A stretch of 6,993 nt of DNA from NCBI GenBank assembly GCA_025964295.1, contig JAOPZD010000048.1:1-6993 (forward strand), in the 5' to 3' direction. A program made the translations under genes and the position numbers. Positions within the stretch are counted from its first letter, which is position 1. Each line of letters starts with the position of its first letter. The notes below the pieces were generated by a model. That model ran no database searches, was not told where the DNA came from, and was given only the letters and a program-made list of their open reading frames with translations. This DNA comes from Conexibacter sp. GTDB taxonomy: Bacteria > Actinomycetota > Thermoleophilia > Solirubrobacterales > Solirubrobacteraceae. Of the stretch, positions 1 to 5,466 are shown piece after piece.

Positions 1-81
1 CCAGGGGTTGAGGTTGGCGCTCGCGGCCTGGAAGATGGGCGCGCCGGCAGCGCCGAGCGAGTAGCCCTCGCGCGGGCGCGG
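1..81 (-). pseudogene. Fragment of a second alpha/beta hydrolase copy (runs off the left edge)
   Basis: Read on the minus strand from about 81 to 1, this stretch encodes GYSLGAAGAPIFQAASANLN followed by PW. It matches residues ~185-205 of the complete hydrolase next door (FAVPAAGIPLFQAATANLNPW). Bases 1-48 match bases 324-371 at 39 of 48 positions. The homology begins only a few bases after the neighbour's stop codon and in a different frame from it. I find no ATG, GTG or TTG in that frame through the last ~90 bases of the neighbour, so no room remains for an N-terminal half with the oxyanion loop or nucleophile elbow. I read it as the remnant of a tandem duplication whose C-terminal part continues outside the window. 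The divergence (about 80% DNA identity) says the duplication is not recent. It could instead be part of a longer rearranged gene whose left side is not visible here. Confidence 0.5.
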
Positions 82-83
82 GC

Positions 84-932
84 CTACTTCACGAACCGCT
101 GGACGAAGGCCAGCGCGGTGTCGCAGACCTCGCGCCAGCCGCTGTCGATCGTCAGCGCGTGGCCGCGGCCGGGGACCTCGACGAGCTCGGTCACGGCGTC
201 GTTGCGCTTCTGCTTCTTGAACGCCGCCTTGCTGATCGCGCCCGGGACCGTGTGGTCCTTCTCCCCGGAGACGATCAGCATCGGCCCGCGCTCGGGGTTC
301 TTGCTGTTGACCTTGACCTCGGTCCACGGGTTGAGGTTGGCGGTCGCCGCCTGGAACAGCGGGATGCCGGCGGCGGGGACGGCGAAGTCGCGGTAGAGCT
401 CCTTGGCCTCGTCCTCGCTGACGGCGTTGGCGAAGGCATAGCGGAACTGCTCGTAGGTCAGCGGGACCGCGCGGCTGCGGTTGGCCGGGTTGCTGAGCAC
501 GGGCGAGGAGGACTTCAGCGCCGAGATCGGCAGCGGCAGCACGCCGCGGAAGGGCGCCGGGCTGATCGAGACCGAGGCGGCCGACAGGGCGCGGCCCGCG
601 AGGATCTGGGCGAGCAGGCCGCCGAAGGAGTGCCCCACGATGGCGGGCTTCTTGTCCAGCCTGCCGATCAGCCCGCCGATGTAGTCGGCGACCTGGCCGA
701 CCGTCTTGCCCGCGAAGACCTCGGGGTGGGCGTTGGCCTCGTCGACGGTCTCGGGATCGTCGGGCCACGGGGCCATCACGGGCGTGTAGCCGGCCTGCGC
801 GAAGACCTCGGCCCAGCGGTCCCAGCTGCTGGGCAGCAGCCAGAGGCCGTGGATGAAGACCACGGGCGTCAGCCCGGTCGCGTTGGCCTGCTCGATCTGC
901 TGCTCGTCGTGGGAGACGGGGATGGTCGCCAT
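84..932 (-). CDS. Alpha/beta hydrolase, probable esterase/lipase-like enzyme
   Basis: This 282-residue protein has the ordered motifs of a serine alpha/beta hydrolase. They are an oxyanion-hole HG (H28-G29 in FIHGLW), the nucleophile elbow GHSFGG with Ser102, an acid in GEKDHTVP (Asp226) and a catalytic His in GRGHALT (His258). The length is normal for a single-domain hydrolase, and a cap region lies around residues 120-210 (containing PLTYEQFRYAFAN and ATANLNPW). There is no signal peptide or membrane segment, so it is probably cytoplasmic. The substrate cannot be told from sequence; esters, lactones or haloalkane-type substrates are all possible, though haloalkane dehalogenases usually have Asp as the nucleophile. 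The ATG at 932 is preceded by no good ribosome-binding site but by a TAnnnT hexamer 8 nt upstream, which suggests a leaderless transcript. It is divergent from the transglutaminase-like gene, and a truncated paralogue follows its stop codon. Confidence 0.88.
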   Translation of the reverse strand: MATIPVSHDEQQIEQANATGLTPVVFIHGLWLLPSSWDRWAEVFAQAGYTPVMAPWPDDPETVDEANAHPEVFAGKTVGQVADYIGGLIGRLDKKPAIVGHSFGGLLAQILAGRALSAASVSISPAPFRGVLPLPISALKSSSPVLSNPANRSRAVPLTYEQFRYAFANAVSEDEAKELYRDFAVPAAGIPLFQAATANLNPWTEVKVNSKNPERGPMLIVSGEKDHTVPGAISKAAFKKQKRNDAVTELVEVPGRGHALTIDSGWREVCDTALAFVQRFVK

Positions 933-940
933 GTCCGCCG

Positions 941-969
941 ACCTTACGCCGAAAGGGCCCGCGCGTCAC
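941..969 (-). promoter_or_regulatory. Putative promoter of the alpha/beta hydrolase (leaderless)
   Basis: On the minus strand the sequence shows GTGACG (964-969) as a -35 element, 17 bases of spacer, and TAAGGT (941-946) as a -10. The hydrolase ATG lies 8 nt after the -10. Transcription would therefore begin at or within one or two bases of the start codon. This is a pattern match only. Confidence 0.4.
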
Positions 970-1012
970 GGACTTCGCCCGGTCCGGTGACGGCCTGGCC
1001 CGCGTGGCGCGC

Positions 1013-1017
1013 GGAGG
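1013..1017 (+). promoter_or_regulatory. Ribosome-binding site deciding the start of the transglutaminase-like gene
   Basis: GGAGG ends 7 nt before a GTG at 1025. A GTG at 1004 is also in frame but lies upstream of this Shine-Dalgarno sequence and has none of its own. The 1025 start is therefore preferred, which makes the protein 291 residues instead of 298. Confidence 0.6.
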
Positions 1018-1024
1018 CGACCGC

Positions 1025-1900
1025 GTGTCGATCGCATGGCGGGGCAGCGACGGCTACGGTGACGTCCTGTCCGTCGAGCCCGAGCCGCTGGTTCTCGCCG
1101 TGGGGTGCACCTTCGGCTTCTCGACGCCCTTCCCCGTGTCGTCGGTCCTGCAGGTCGCGCCGTCGGGCAGCGCGGTGCAGATCCGCTCCGAGCGCTGGGA
1201 CGCGCCCGCGGTCGCCGACCACCACGGCTACCGCGACATGTACGACAACCGCTGCGAGCGGCTGACGATCCCCGCGGGCGACTCGCGCGTCGTCTACGAG
1301 GCCGAGGTCGTGGTGGCGGCGCCCGGCGATCGGGTGGCGCCCGGCACGCCGGAGACGCCGATCCTCGCGCTGGGCGACGAGCACCTGCACTTCCTGATGC
1401 CCAGCCGCTTCTGCCTCCCGGACGAGCTCGGCCACGAGGCGTGGCAGATGTTCGGCTCGCTCACGCCGGGCTGGGAGCGCGTGCAGGCGATCGTCGACTT
1501 CGTCCACGGGCACCTGGAGTGGGTCGCCGGCGCGTCGAACCCGTGGACCACCGCGGCCGACGCCTACCGCGCCGGCCAGGGCGTCTGCCGCGACTTCGCC
1601 CACCTCGCCATCACCTTCTGCCGCGCGCTGAACATCCCGGCCCGCTACGTCTTCGGCTACATCCCCGAGATCGACGCGCCCCTCCCCACCGAGCCGATGG
1701 ACTTCGCCGCCTGGTTCGAGGTCTGGCTCGACGGCGCCTGGCACACCTTCGACGCCCGCAACAACCGCCGCCGCGTCGGCCGCGTCATCGTCGGCCGCGG
1801 CCGCGACGCCGTCGACGTCGCGCTCATCACGTCCTTCGGGCCGGTGACGCTGACGGAGTTCGACGTCCGCGCGGCGCCGCCGGCGCCCGCGCCCGCGTAG
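1025..1900 (+). CDS. Transglutaminase-like (bacterial TGc family) protein, catalytic His apparently missing
   Basis: The protein has 291 residues. Residues ~1-115 form a beta-rich region typical of the N-terminal domain of bacterial transglutaminase-like proteins, and the papain-like core follows. Cys188 sits in GQGVCRDFAHLA, the classic nucleophile context, and Asp243 in WHTFDARNN, the classic third member. Between them the usual HAW motif reads FAAW (residues 227-230 in MDFAAWFEVWL), so the expected catalytic His is Ala228. Relatives of this architecture are cytoplasmic proteins thought to act as cysteine proteases or amidases, and I see no signal peptide here. With the His absent it may be inactive, may act by binding, or may recruit another His. 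The GTG start is chosen from a GGAGG 7 nt upstream. The Ala/Pro-rich tail (APPAPAPA) is probably disordered. The next gene follows on the same strand, with no clear functional link. Confidence 0.82.
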   Translation: MSIAWRGSDGYGDVLSVEPEPLVLAVGCTFGFSTPFPVSSVLQVAPSGSAVQIRSERWDAPAVADHHGYRDMYDNRCERLTIPAGDSRVVYEAEVVVAAPGDRVAPGTPETPILALGDEHLHFLMPSRFCLPDELGHEAWQMFGSLTPGWERVQAIVDFVHGHLEWVAGASNPWTTAADAYRAGQGVCRDFAHLAITFCRALNIPARYVFGYIPEIDAPLPTEPMDFAAWFEVWLDGAWHTFDARNNRRRVGRVIVGRGRDAVDVALITSFGPVTLTEFDVRAAPPAPAPA

Positions 1901-1913
1901 TCCCCGGCGCCAC

Positions 1914-3710
1914 TTGCCGGTCCGGCACGGGCTCGTCGCAGGACGGCGCCGCCGCCGTGAGAAGGTCCAGCGCGGAGGCCCGAGACCGATCGCCACGTAC
2001 GAGACACCCGTCATCGCCGACGCGCCGCGGACGGTCGACCCGACGCGGAGGCCCAAGCGCGCGGCGCCGCCGTTCGTGGCCGCGGGCGACGACGCGCTCG
2101 GCGGCTCCGGCGTCGCGATGCTGGCGGTCGCCGCCGTGGCGCTGGCCGTCTTCGCCGTGCAGCTGCCGGCGCTGCTGCGGGCGCTCTACTCGAGCTCCGA
2201 CGTCACCTCGCTGCCCGCGCTCGCGACGTTGCTGGATCACGTGCCGGCCGACCGCAGCGTCACCCTCGGCAACGCCCCCGAGTTCGAGTGGCTGCCGATC
2301 CTGCGGGCGACGTCGTCGTGGCCCGGGCACTGGCAGCTGTGGCTGGTCCTGCCGTTCCTCGTCGCGGTGGCCGGCTTCGCGGTGGTCGCGCGGACGACCT
2401 GGACGACGTGGGGCCGCTGGCCGGCGATCGCCGCCGTCGCGATCCTGACGGCGACCGCCGGCGAGGGCTTCCGGATCACCCTCTTCTCGCTCAACGCCCA
2501 CGCGATGTCGCTGCTGACGATGGTCGTGCTCGGCGCCACGCTCGTCGCCTTCGCCCGGCGCCCGCCCCGGCGGCTCCGCACCTGGGTGCTGGCCGGCGCC
2601 GGGCTCGTCGCCCTCGCCGGCCCCGCGACGCCCGACCCGCAGCTGCTGCTGACGGGCATCGCGCCGTTCGCGATCACCGCCGTCGTGCTCTGGCGCCTGA
2701 CCGGCGACCCGGGCCACCGTTCCTTGGCCGCGTTCGCGGTCCTCGTCAGCGGCGCGGCGGTGGGCATCGGAGCGGTGATCTCCGCGGCCATGGACGCTGA
2801 TCACGTCGCGACCTGGGCGGGCTTCGAGCTGCAGTTCGCGACGCTCGACCGCCTGCCGCTCAACGTGTCGCTCGTCTTCGGCGGGCTGTTCGAGCTGGCC
2901 GGCACGGCGCCGGCGGTCTTCGGCCAGGCGGTGGACCGCGACTCGACGCTCAACGCGCTCATCGGCGTTCCCGTCGTCGCCGGGTTCGCCTTCGCCATCT
3001 CGCGGGCCGGCGCGCTGCTGCGCCGCCACCTCGGCGACCACGCGCCGACGCCTCCCGAACGGCCCGACCGCCTGGCCTTCGTGGCGTTCTGGGCGCTCGT
3101 CATCGGCCTCTCCCTGCTGGCGTGCCTCTTCTCCACGAGCCCCAAGCCGATGGCGACGGGGCGCTACCTGCTGCCGGCGTTCTACGGCGTGGCGATGCTG
3201 GCGCCCGCGCTGGCCGTGGCACCACGGGCCCGCGCCTACGTGGCGTGCGGCGTGCTGGTCTTCACGGTCGGTGTGCTGGGACGTCACGTTCTCCTCGGGC
3301 CGGGTGCGTTCAGCCACGGGCCGTCGTCGCCCACCGCGCGGGCGGTCCAGGACTACGTCGAGCGCCAGCACGCGTCGGTCGGCTACGCCAGCACCGGCGA
3401 CGCCGGCCCGCTGGTGTGGCGCAGCCGCGGCGGGCTGAAGGTCTTCCCGATCACGAACCAGGCGTGCTCGGCGGAGGCGTGCCCCGGCCCGCTCATGAGC
3501 GTGTCGTCGTGGTACCTGCCGCGCGACGGCGTCCGCTCGTACGTCGTCGAGGGCTGGACGCCGGGCGAGGCGAAGCCGTTGGCGCTGCCGCCCACGGCCG
3601 GTGCGCCGATCGCGCAGGAGCAGATCGGCAGCGTCAAGGTGTCGGTCTACGACCATGACGTCGCCCGGGACCTGGGGTCGCCGCTGCCGACGGTCCCCGT
3701 CGGCTCCTGA
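1914..3710 (+). CDS. Polytopic membrane protein, GT-C-type glycosyltransferase-like
   Basis: This frame gives up to 598 residues with roughly 10-12 hydrophobic segments (near 67-90, 141-160, 169-182, 196-214, 224-238, 246-261, 269-292, 348-364, 387-406, 417-436 and 441-460). A hydrophilic C-terminal domain of about 130 residues (465-598) contains a Cys pair (ACSAEAC, 518-523) and is probably extracytoplasmic. GT-C glycosyltransferases use an acidic residue in the loop after the first membrane helix, and Asp96 in SSSDVTS is in that place. The motif ATGRYLLPAF (414-423) resembles the late-helix RYLLP motif of GT39-like proteins. I cannot name a donor or acceptor, and a non-enzymatic membrane protein is possible. 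The start is uncertain. TTG 1914 is the only canonical start keeping the basic N-terminus (TRRPKR), GTG 2076 and ATG 2118 come later, and none has a good ribosome-binding site. Third-position G/C bias becomes strong only from about 1989. Confidence 0.68.
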   Translation: MPVRHGLVAGRRRRREKVQRGGPRPIATYETPVIADAPRTVDPTRRPKRAAPPFVAAGDDALGGSGVAMLAVAAVALAVFAVQLPALLRALYSSSDVTSLPALATLLDHVPADRSVTLGNAPEFEWLPILRATSSWPGHWQLWLVLPFLVAVAGFAVVARTTWTTWGRWPAIAAVAILTATAGEGFRITLFSLNAHAMSLLTMVVLGATLVAFARRPPRRLRTWVLAGAGLVALAGPATPDPQLLLTGIAPFAITAVVLWRLTGDPGHRSLAAFAVLVSGAAVGIGAVISAAMDADHVATWAGFELQFATLDRLPLNVSLVFGGLFELAGTAPAVFGQAVDRDSTLNALIGVPVVAGFAFAISRAGALLRRHLGDHAPTPPERPDRLAFVAFWALVIGLSLLACLFSTSPKPMATGRYLLPAFYGVAMLAPALAVAPRARAYVACGVLVFTVGVLGRHVLLGPGAFSHGPSSPTARAVQDYVERQHASVGYASTGDAGPLVWRSRGGLKVFPITNQACSAEACPGPLMSVSSWYLPRDGVRSYVVEGWTPGEAKPLALPPTAGAPIAQEQIGSVKVSVYDHDVARDLGSPLPTVPVGS

Positions 3711-3718
3711 ATTAGCAC

Positions 3719-3747
3719 TTGCTTATATAAGCCACTGTCGATACCGT
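3719..3747 (+). promoter_or_regulatory. Putative promoter of arsR1 with embedded palindrome
   Basis: TTGCTT (3719-3724), a 17-base spacer and TACCGT (3742-3747) form a plausible sigma-70-type promoter. The ATG at 3755 follows 7 nt later, so the transcript would be leaderless. The A+T-rich block here stands out sharply from the G+C-rich surroundings. Confidence 0.5.
3721..3732. promoter_or_regulatory. Perfect 12-bp palindrome, candidate ArsR1 operator
   Basis: GCTTATATAAGC is its own reverse complement. It begins inside the -35 hexamer and fills the upstream half of the spacer, so a bound protein would block RNA polymerase. ArsR-family repressors commonly bind short dyads over their own promoters. 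The flanking CACTTGC (3716-3722) is also present inside the arsR2 operator candidate at 5426-5432, so the two regulators may read related sequences. Confidence 0.5.
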
Positions 3748-3754
3748 GCCGTCC

Positions 3755-4120
3755 ATGCACGCGTTCGACATCCTCGGCGACCCGGTCCGCAGGCGGATCG
3801 TGGAGCTGTTGGCCGAGGGTGAGCGGGCCGCGGGTGACGTCGGTGGCGTCATCCAGGCGGAGTTCGGCATCTCGCAGCCGGCGGTCTCCCAGCATCTGAA
3901 GGTGCTGCGCGAGAACGGCTTCGCGTCGGTGCGCGCCGATGGCGTGCGGCGGCTGTACGCCGTCGAGGCCGCGCCGCTGCAGGAGGTCGACGCGTGGCTG
4001 GAGCCCTACCGGCGCTTCTGGGGCCACAAGCTCGACGCGCTGGCGACCGAAGTGGCCCGCGGCAAGCGCGCGCGGCGCGCGTCCCCATCCCATCCCGAGC
4101 AGGAAGGCGGTACGACATGA
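3755..4120 (+). CDS. ArsR-family winged-helix repressor (ArsR1), partner of SRPBCC gene
   Basis: This 121-residue ArsR/SmtB-type regulator begins MHAFDILGDPVRRRIVELL, the standard first helix. The recognition helix lies in GISQPAVSQHLKVLRENG (38-55), and the wing VRADGVRRLYAV (59-70) follows. There is no cysteine, so the thiolate metal sites of arsenic or cadmium sensors are absent. This is the non-metal branch commonly found next to SRPBCC/AHSA1 proteins, and its ligand is unknown. The C-terminal helix (74-105) with PYRRFWGHKLDAL is typical of that branch and probably dimerises. A GTG at 3746 is in frame but overlaps the -10 hexamer, so the ATG at 3755, 7 nt after TACCGT, is preferred. The last codons overlap the SRPBCC gene by ATGA, implying translational coupling and joint repression through the palindrome at 3721-3732. 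Confidence 0.88.
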   Translation: MHAFDILGDPVRRRIVELLAEGERAAGDVGGVIQAEFGISQPAVSQHLKVLRENGFASVRADGVRRLYAVEAAPLQEVDAWLEPYRRFWGHKLDALATEVARGKRARRASPSHPEQEGGTT

Positions 4121-4710
4121 CCATCGAGGCGACGACCTACCAGGAGCCCGCGCCCGAGCTGCGCCACCGCACGATCGGCGCCGGCGAGGCGCGCGTCGCG
4201 GTGTTCTCCCGCGTCTACGACACGACCGTCGAGGACCTCTGGGAGGCGTGCACCGACCCGGAGCGCCTGGCCCGCTGGTACACGACGGTCACGGGCGACC
4301 TTCGCGTCGGCGGCATGTTCGACCAGGTCAACATGGGCGGCGGCGTCATCGCCGTCTGCGACGCGCCCAGCCACCTGAAGCTCGTGCTCGGCCAGGGCGG
4401 CGCCGACGAGATCGAGGTCCGCATCTCCCCCGGGCCGCAGGACGGCACCGCCGCGCTGGAGGTCCAGCACGCCACGACGCTCGACCGCCACGAGATCGGC
4501 GGGCAGATGTACGACGCCGTCTTCTGCATGGGCGGCGGCTACTACCCGCGCCTGCTCGCGCTCGACCTGCTCCTGCGCGGCGCGCTGCCCGACGACTACG
4601 ACGCGACCGCGTTCCACCTCAACGCCGACATGCGCCCGGCGATCGACCGCGGCAGCGCGGCGATGCAGGCGCTGCTGGACGCCGAGGCCGGGCGCGGCCA
4701 GGACGCCTAG
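4117..4710 (+). CDS. SRPBCC / AHSA1-like domain protein
   Basis: The 197-residue product carries the AHSA1-like signature of the START/SRPBCC fold: VYDTTVEDLWEACTDPERLARWYT (33-56), then DLRVGGMF (61-68), and the long C-terminal helix near 173-190 that closes the hydrophobic cavity. Such proteins bind small hydrophobic ligands, and no specific ligand or reaction can be assigned here. There is no signal peptide. The ATG at 4117 has AGGAAGG (4101-4107) 9 nt upstream and overlaps the ArsR1 stop by four bases (ATGA), so an upstream in-frame extension into arsR1 is rejected. ArsR plus SRPBCC is a common two-gene unit in actinobacteria. The likely arrangement is that the regulator controls its partner, although what the partner does is not established. 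The gene ends 11 bases from the convergent VOC gene. Confidence 0.85.
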   Translation: MTIEATTYQEPAPELRHRTIGAGEARVAVFSRVYDTTVEDLWEACTDPERLARWYTTVTGDLRVGGMFDQVNMGGGVIAVCDAPSHLKLVLGQGGADEIEVRISPGPQDGTAALEVQHATTLDRHEIGGQMYDAVFCMGGGYYPRLLALDLLLRGALPDDYDATAFHLNADMRPAIDRGSAAMQALLDAEAGRGQDA

Positions 4711-4721
4711 CGCCCCGCCGC

Positions 4722-5111
4722 TCAGCTGTTCTGCGCGGCGATCTGGATGAGGTTGCCGCAGGTGTCGTCGAAGACCGCCGTCGTGACCGACCCCATCGCG
4801 ACGGGATCCTGGGTGAAGCGCACGCCGAGGTCGCGCAGCCGCGCGTGCTCGGCGTGCACGTCGTCGACGGCGAACGACGTGAACGGGATCCCGTCGTCGG
4901 CCAAGGCGCCCTTGAACACCTTGGCGGCCGGGTGCTCGTCGGGCTCGAGCAGCAGCTCGGTCCCGTCGGGCGCCTCGCGCGCGACGACCGTCAGCCACCG
5001 GTGCTCGCCGAGCGGGACCTCGGTCTTCTTCACGAAGCCCAGGACGTCGGTGTAGAAGCGCAGCGCCTTGTCCTGGTCGTCGACCAGGACGCTCGTCAGG
5101 GTGATCCTCAT
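4722..5111 (-). CDS. VOC-superfamily (glyoxalase/bleomycin-resistance-like) protein
   Basis: The protein has 129 residues and the two beta-alpha-beta-beta-beta repeats of the VOC fold: ITLTSVLVDDQDKALRFYTDVLGF (3-26) with TELLLEP (51-57), then FTSFAVDDVHAEHARLRDLGVRF (77-99) with FDDTCGNLIQI (114-124). The usual glyoxalase metal set (His/Glu at the ends of paired strands) is not complete. The C-terminal position usually filled by Glu is Gln123, and I see no obvious His at the second. A metal-dependent lyase or dioxygenase is therefore less likely than a binding or resistance role. It starts at an ATG with AAGGAGG (5116-5122) just upstream, and that ATG overlaps the arsR2 stop by ATGA. This implies co-expression with ArsR2. 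The substrate is unknown. Confidence 0.85.
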   Translation of the reverse strand: MRITLTSVLVDDQDKALRFYTDVLGFVKKTEVPLGEHRWLTVVAREAPDGTELLLEPDEHPAAKVFKGALADDGIPFTSFAVDDVHAEHARLRDLGVRFTQDPVAMGSVTTAVFDDTCGNLIQIAAQNS

Positions 5112-5401
5112 GTCTCCTCCTTCTGCCCTCGACGGGGCGCGAGCCAGCGATCGGCGAGGTGCTCGAGCGGGCCGGTGTCGAGGTCGTGGAACTTGTAGCG
5201 GCCCTCTCGCCGCGTGGTGACGAGCCCGGCGGCCTCGAGCACGTCGAGGTGCTGGGAGATCGCCTGCCGCGACGGCGTCAGCTGGTGCTTGACGGCCAGG
5301 CGCGCGCACAGCTCGAACAGCGTCTGGCCGTCGCGCTCGCCGAGCTCGTCGAGGATGGCGCGCCGCGTGGGATCCGCGAGGGCCTTGAAGACGTCTCCCA
5401 C
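5108..5401 (-). CDS. ArsR-family winged-helix repressor (ArsR2), partner of VOC gene
   Basis: This 97-residue ArsR-type regulator begins GDVFKALADPTRRAILDELG. The recognition helix is in LTPSRQAISQHLDVLEAAGL (41-60), followed by the wing VTTRREGRYKFHDLD (61-75). It has a single Cys (Cys32 in LFELCARL) and no CxC, so it is not a classical thiolate metal sensor; one-Cys redox sensing is possible but unproved. A GTG at 5428 would give 106 residues but lies inside the promoter spacer. The GTG at 5401 sits 8 nt after the -10 hexamer, so I place the start there and expect a leaderless mRNA. It overlaps the downstream VOC gene by ATGA. An 18-bp perfect palindrome in its own promoter predicts autorepression, possibly together with the divergent globin gene. 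Confidence 0.86.
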   Translation of the reverse strand: MGDVFKALADPTRRAILDELGERDGQTLFELCARLAVKHQLTPSRQAISQHLDVLEAAGLVTTRREGRYKFHDLDTGPLEHLADRWLAPRRGQKEET

Positions 5402-5409
5402 GCGGCGGG

Positions 5410-5439
5410 ACGATAGGCAAGTGGCCACTTGCCTGTCAA
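5410..5439 (-). promoter_or_regulatory. Promoter of arsR2-VOC: TTGACA, 18-base spacer, TATCGT
   Basis: On the minus strand TTGACA (5434-5439) is a perfect -35 consensus. It is followed by an 18-base spacer and TATCGT (5410-5415), then 8 nt to the GTG of arsR2. It is the clearest promoter in the window. The spacer is exactly the palindrome GGCAAGTGGCCACTTGCC. Confidence 0.68.
5416..5433. promoter_or_regulatory. 18-bp perfect palindrome, candidate ArsR2 operator
   Basis: GGCAAGTGGCCACTTGCC is identical to its reverse complement. The symmetry extends to 20 bp (5415-5434), and to 26 bp (5412-5437) with one mismatched pair. It fills the arsR2 promoter spacer and overlaps the best -35 match of the divergent globin gene. 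ArsR proteins bind such dyads as dimers, so one bound dimer could block both directions. Binding by ArsR2 is inferred from position and symmetry. Confidence 0.62.
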
Positions 5440-5459
5440 GGCGCGGCGGCTTCTAGAGT
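5429..5459 (+). promoter_or_regulatory. Putative promoter of the globin gene (leaderless)
   Basis: TAGAGT (5454-5459) fits TAnnnT and ends 7 nt before the GTG at 5467. The best -35 match is TTGCCT (5429-5434), with a rather long 19-base spacer, and it lies in the right arm of the palindrome. There is no convincing ribosome-binding site at a proper distance, which supports leaderless initiation. Confidence 0.42.
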
Positions 5460-5466
5460 CTCAGGG

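Noticed and set aside
1904..1926. Short G+C-rich inverted repeats after the transglutaminase-like stop as a terminator
   Set aside because: Five-base arms with a 1-base or 7-base loop and no T run are not convincing.
944..2056. A 370-codon minus-strand frame opposite the transglutaminase-like gene, and similar Arg-rich frames at 159-1265, 1105-2448, 3939-5198 and 4006-4998
   Set aside because: All overlap genes with recognised motifs, consist mainly of Arg, Ala, Gly, Pro, Val and Asp, and lack family signatures. I treat them as shadow frames.
1827..3656. A 609-codon open frame on the minus strand opposite the membrane-protein gene
   Set aside because: Its product is Arg/Gly/Asp-rich, low in complexity and without any domain, as expected from antisense frames of G+C-rich coding DNA. 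The plus-strand frame has membrane helices and coherent codon use.
3746..3757. GTG at 3746 as the start of arsR1
   Set aside because: It overlaps the TACCGT hexamer (3742-3747). The ATG at 3755 is 7 nt after it and gives a normal ArsR N-terminus.
3994..4116. Upstream extension of the SRPBCC gene to 3994
   Set aside because: It would read through the arsR1 C-terminal region in another frame. The ATG at 4117 has AGGAAGG at good spacing and an ATGA overlap.
4716..4740. CGCCGC / GCGGCG inverted repeat between the convergent operons as a bidirectional terminator
   Set aside because: The stem is only 6 bp with a 13-base loop and no T tract, and most of it lies within the end of the VOC gene. Such repeats are common by chance at this G+C content.
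3755..5401. Arsenic or heavy-metal resistance locus
   Set aside because: Neither ArsR protein has the thiolate metal-binding motifs, and no arsenate reductase, efflux pump or metal ATPase is present. The partners are SRPBCC and VOC proteins.
5399..5428. GTG at 5428 as the start of arsR2
   Set aside because: It would lie inside the 18-base spacer of its own promoter, upstream of the expected transcription start. The GTG at 5401 fits the promoter and the usual ArsR N-terminus.
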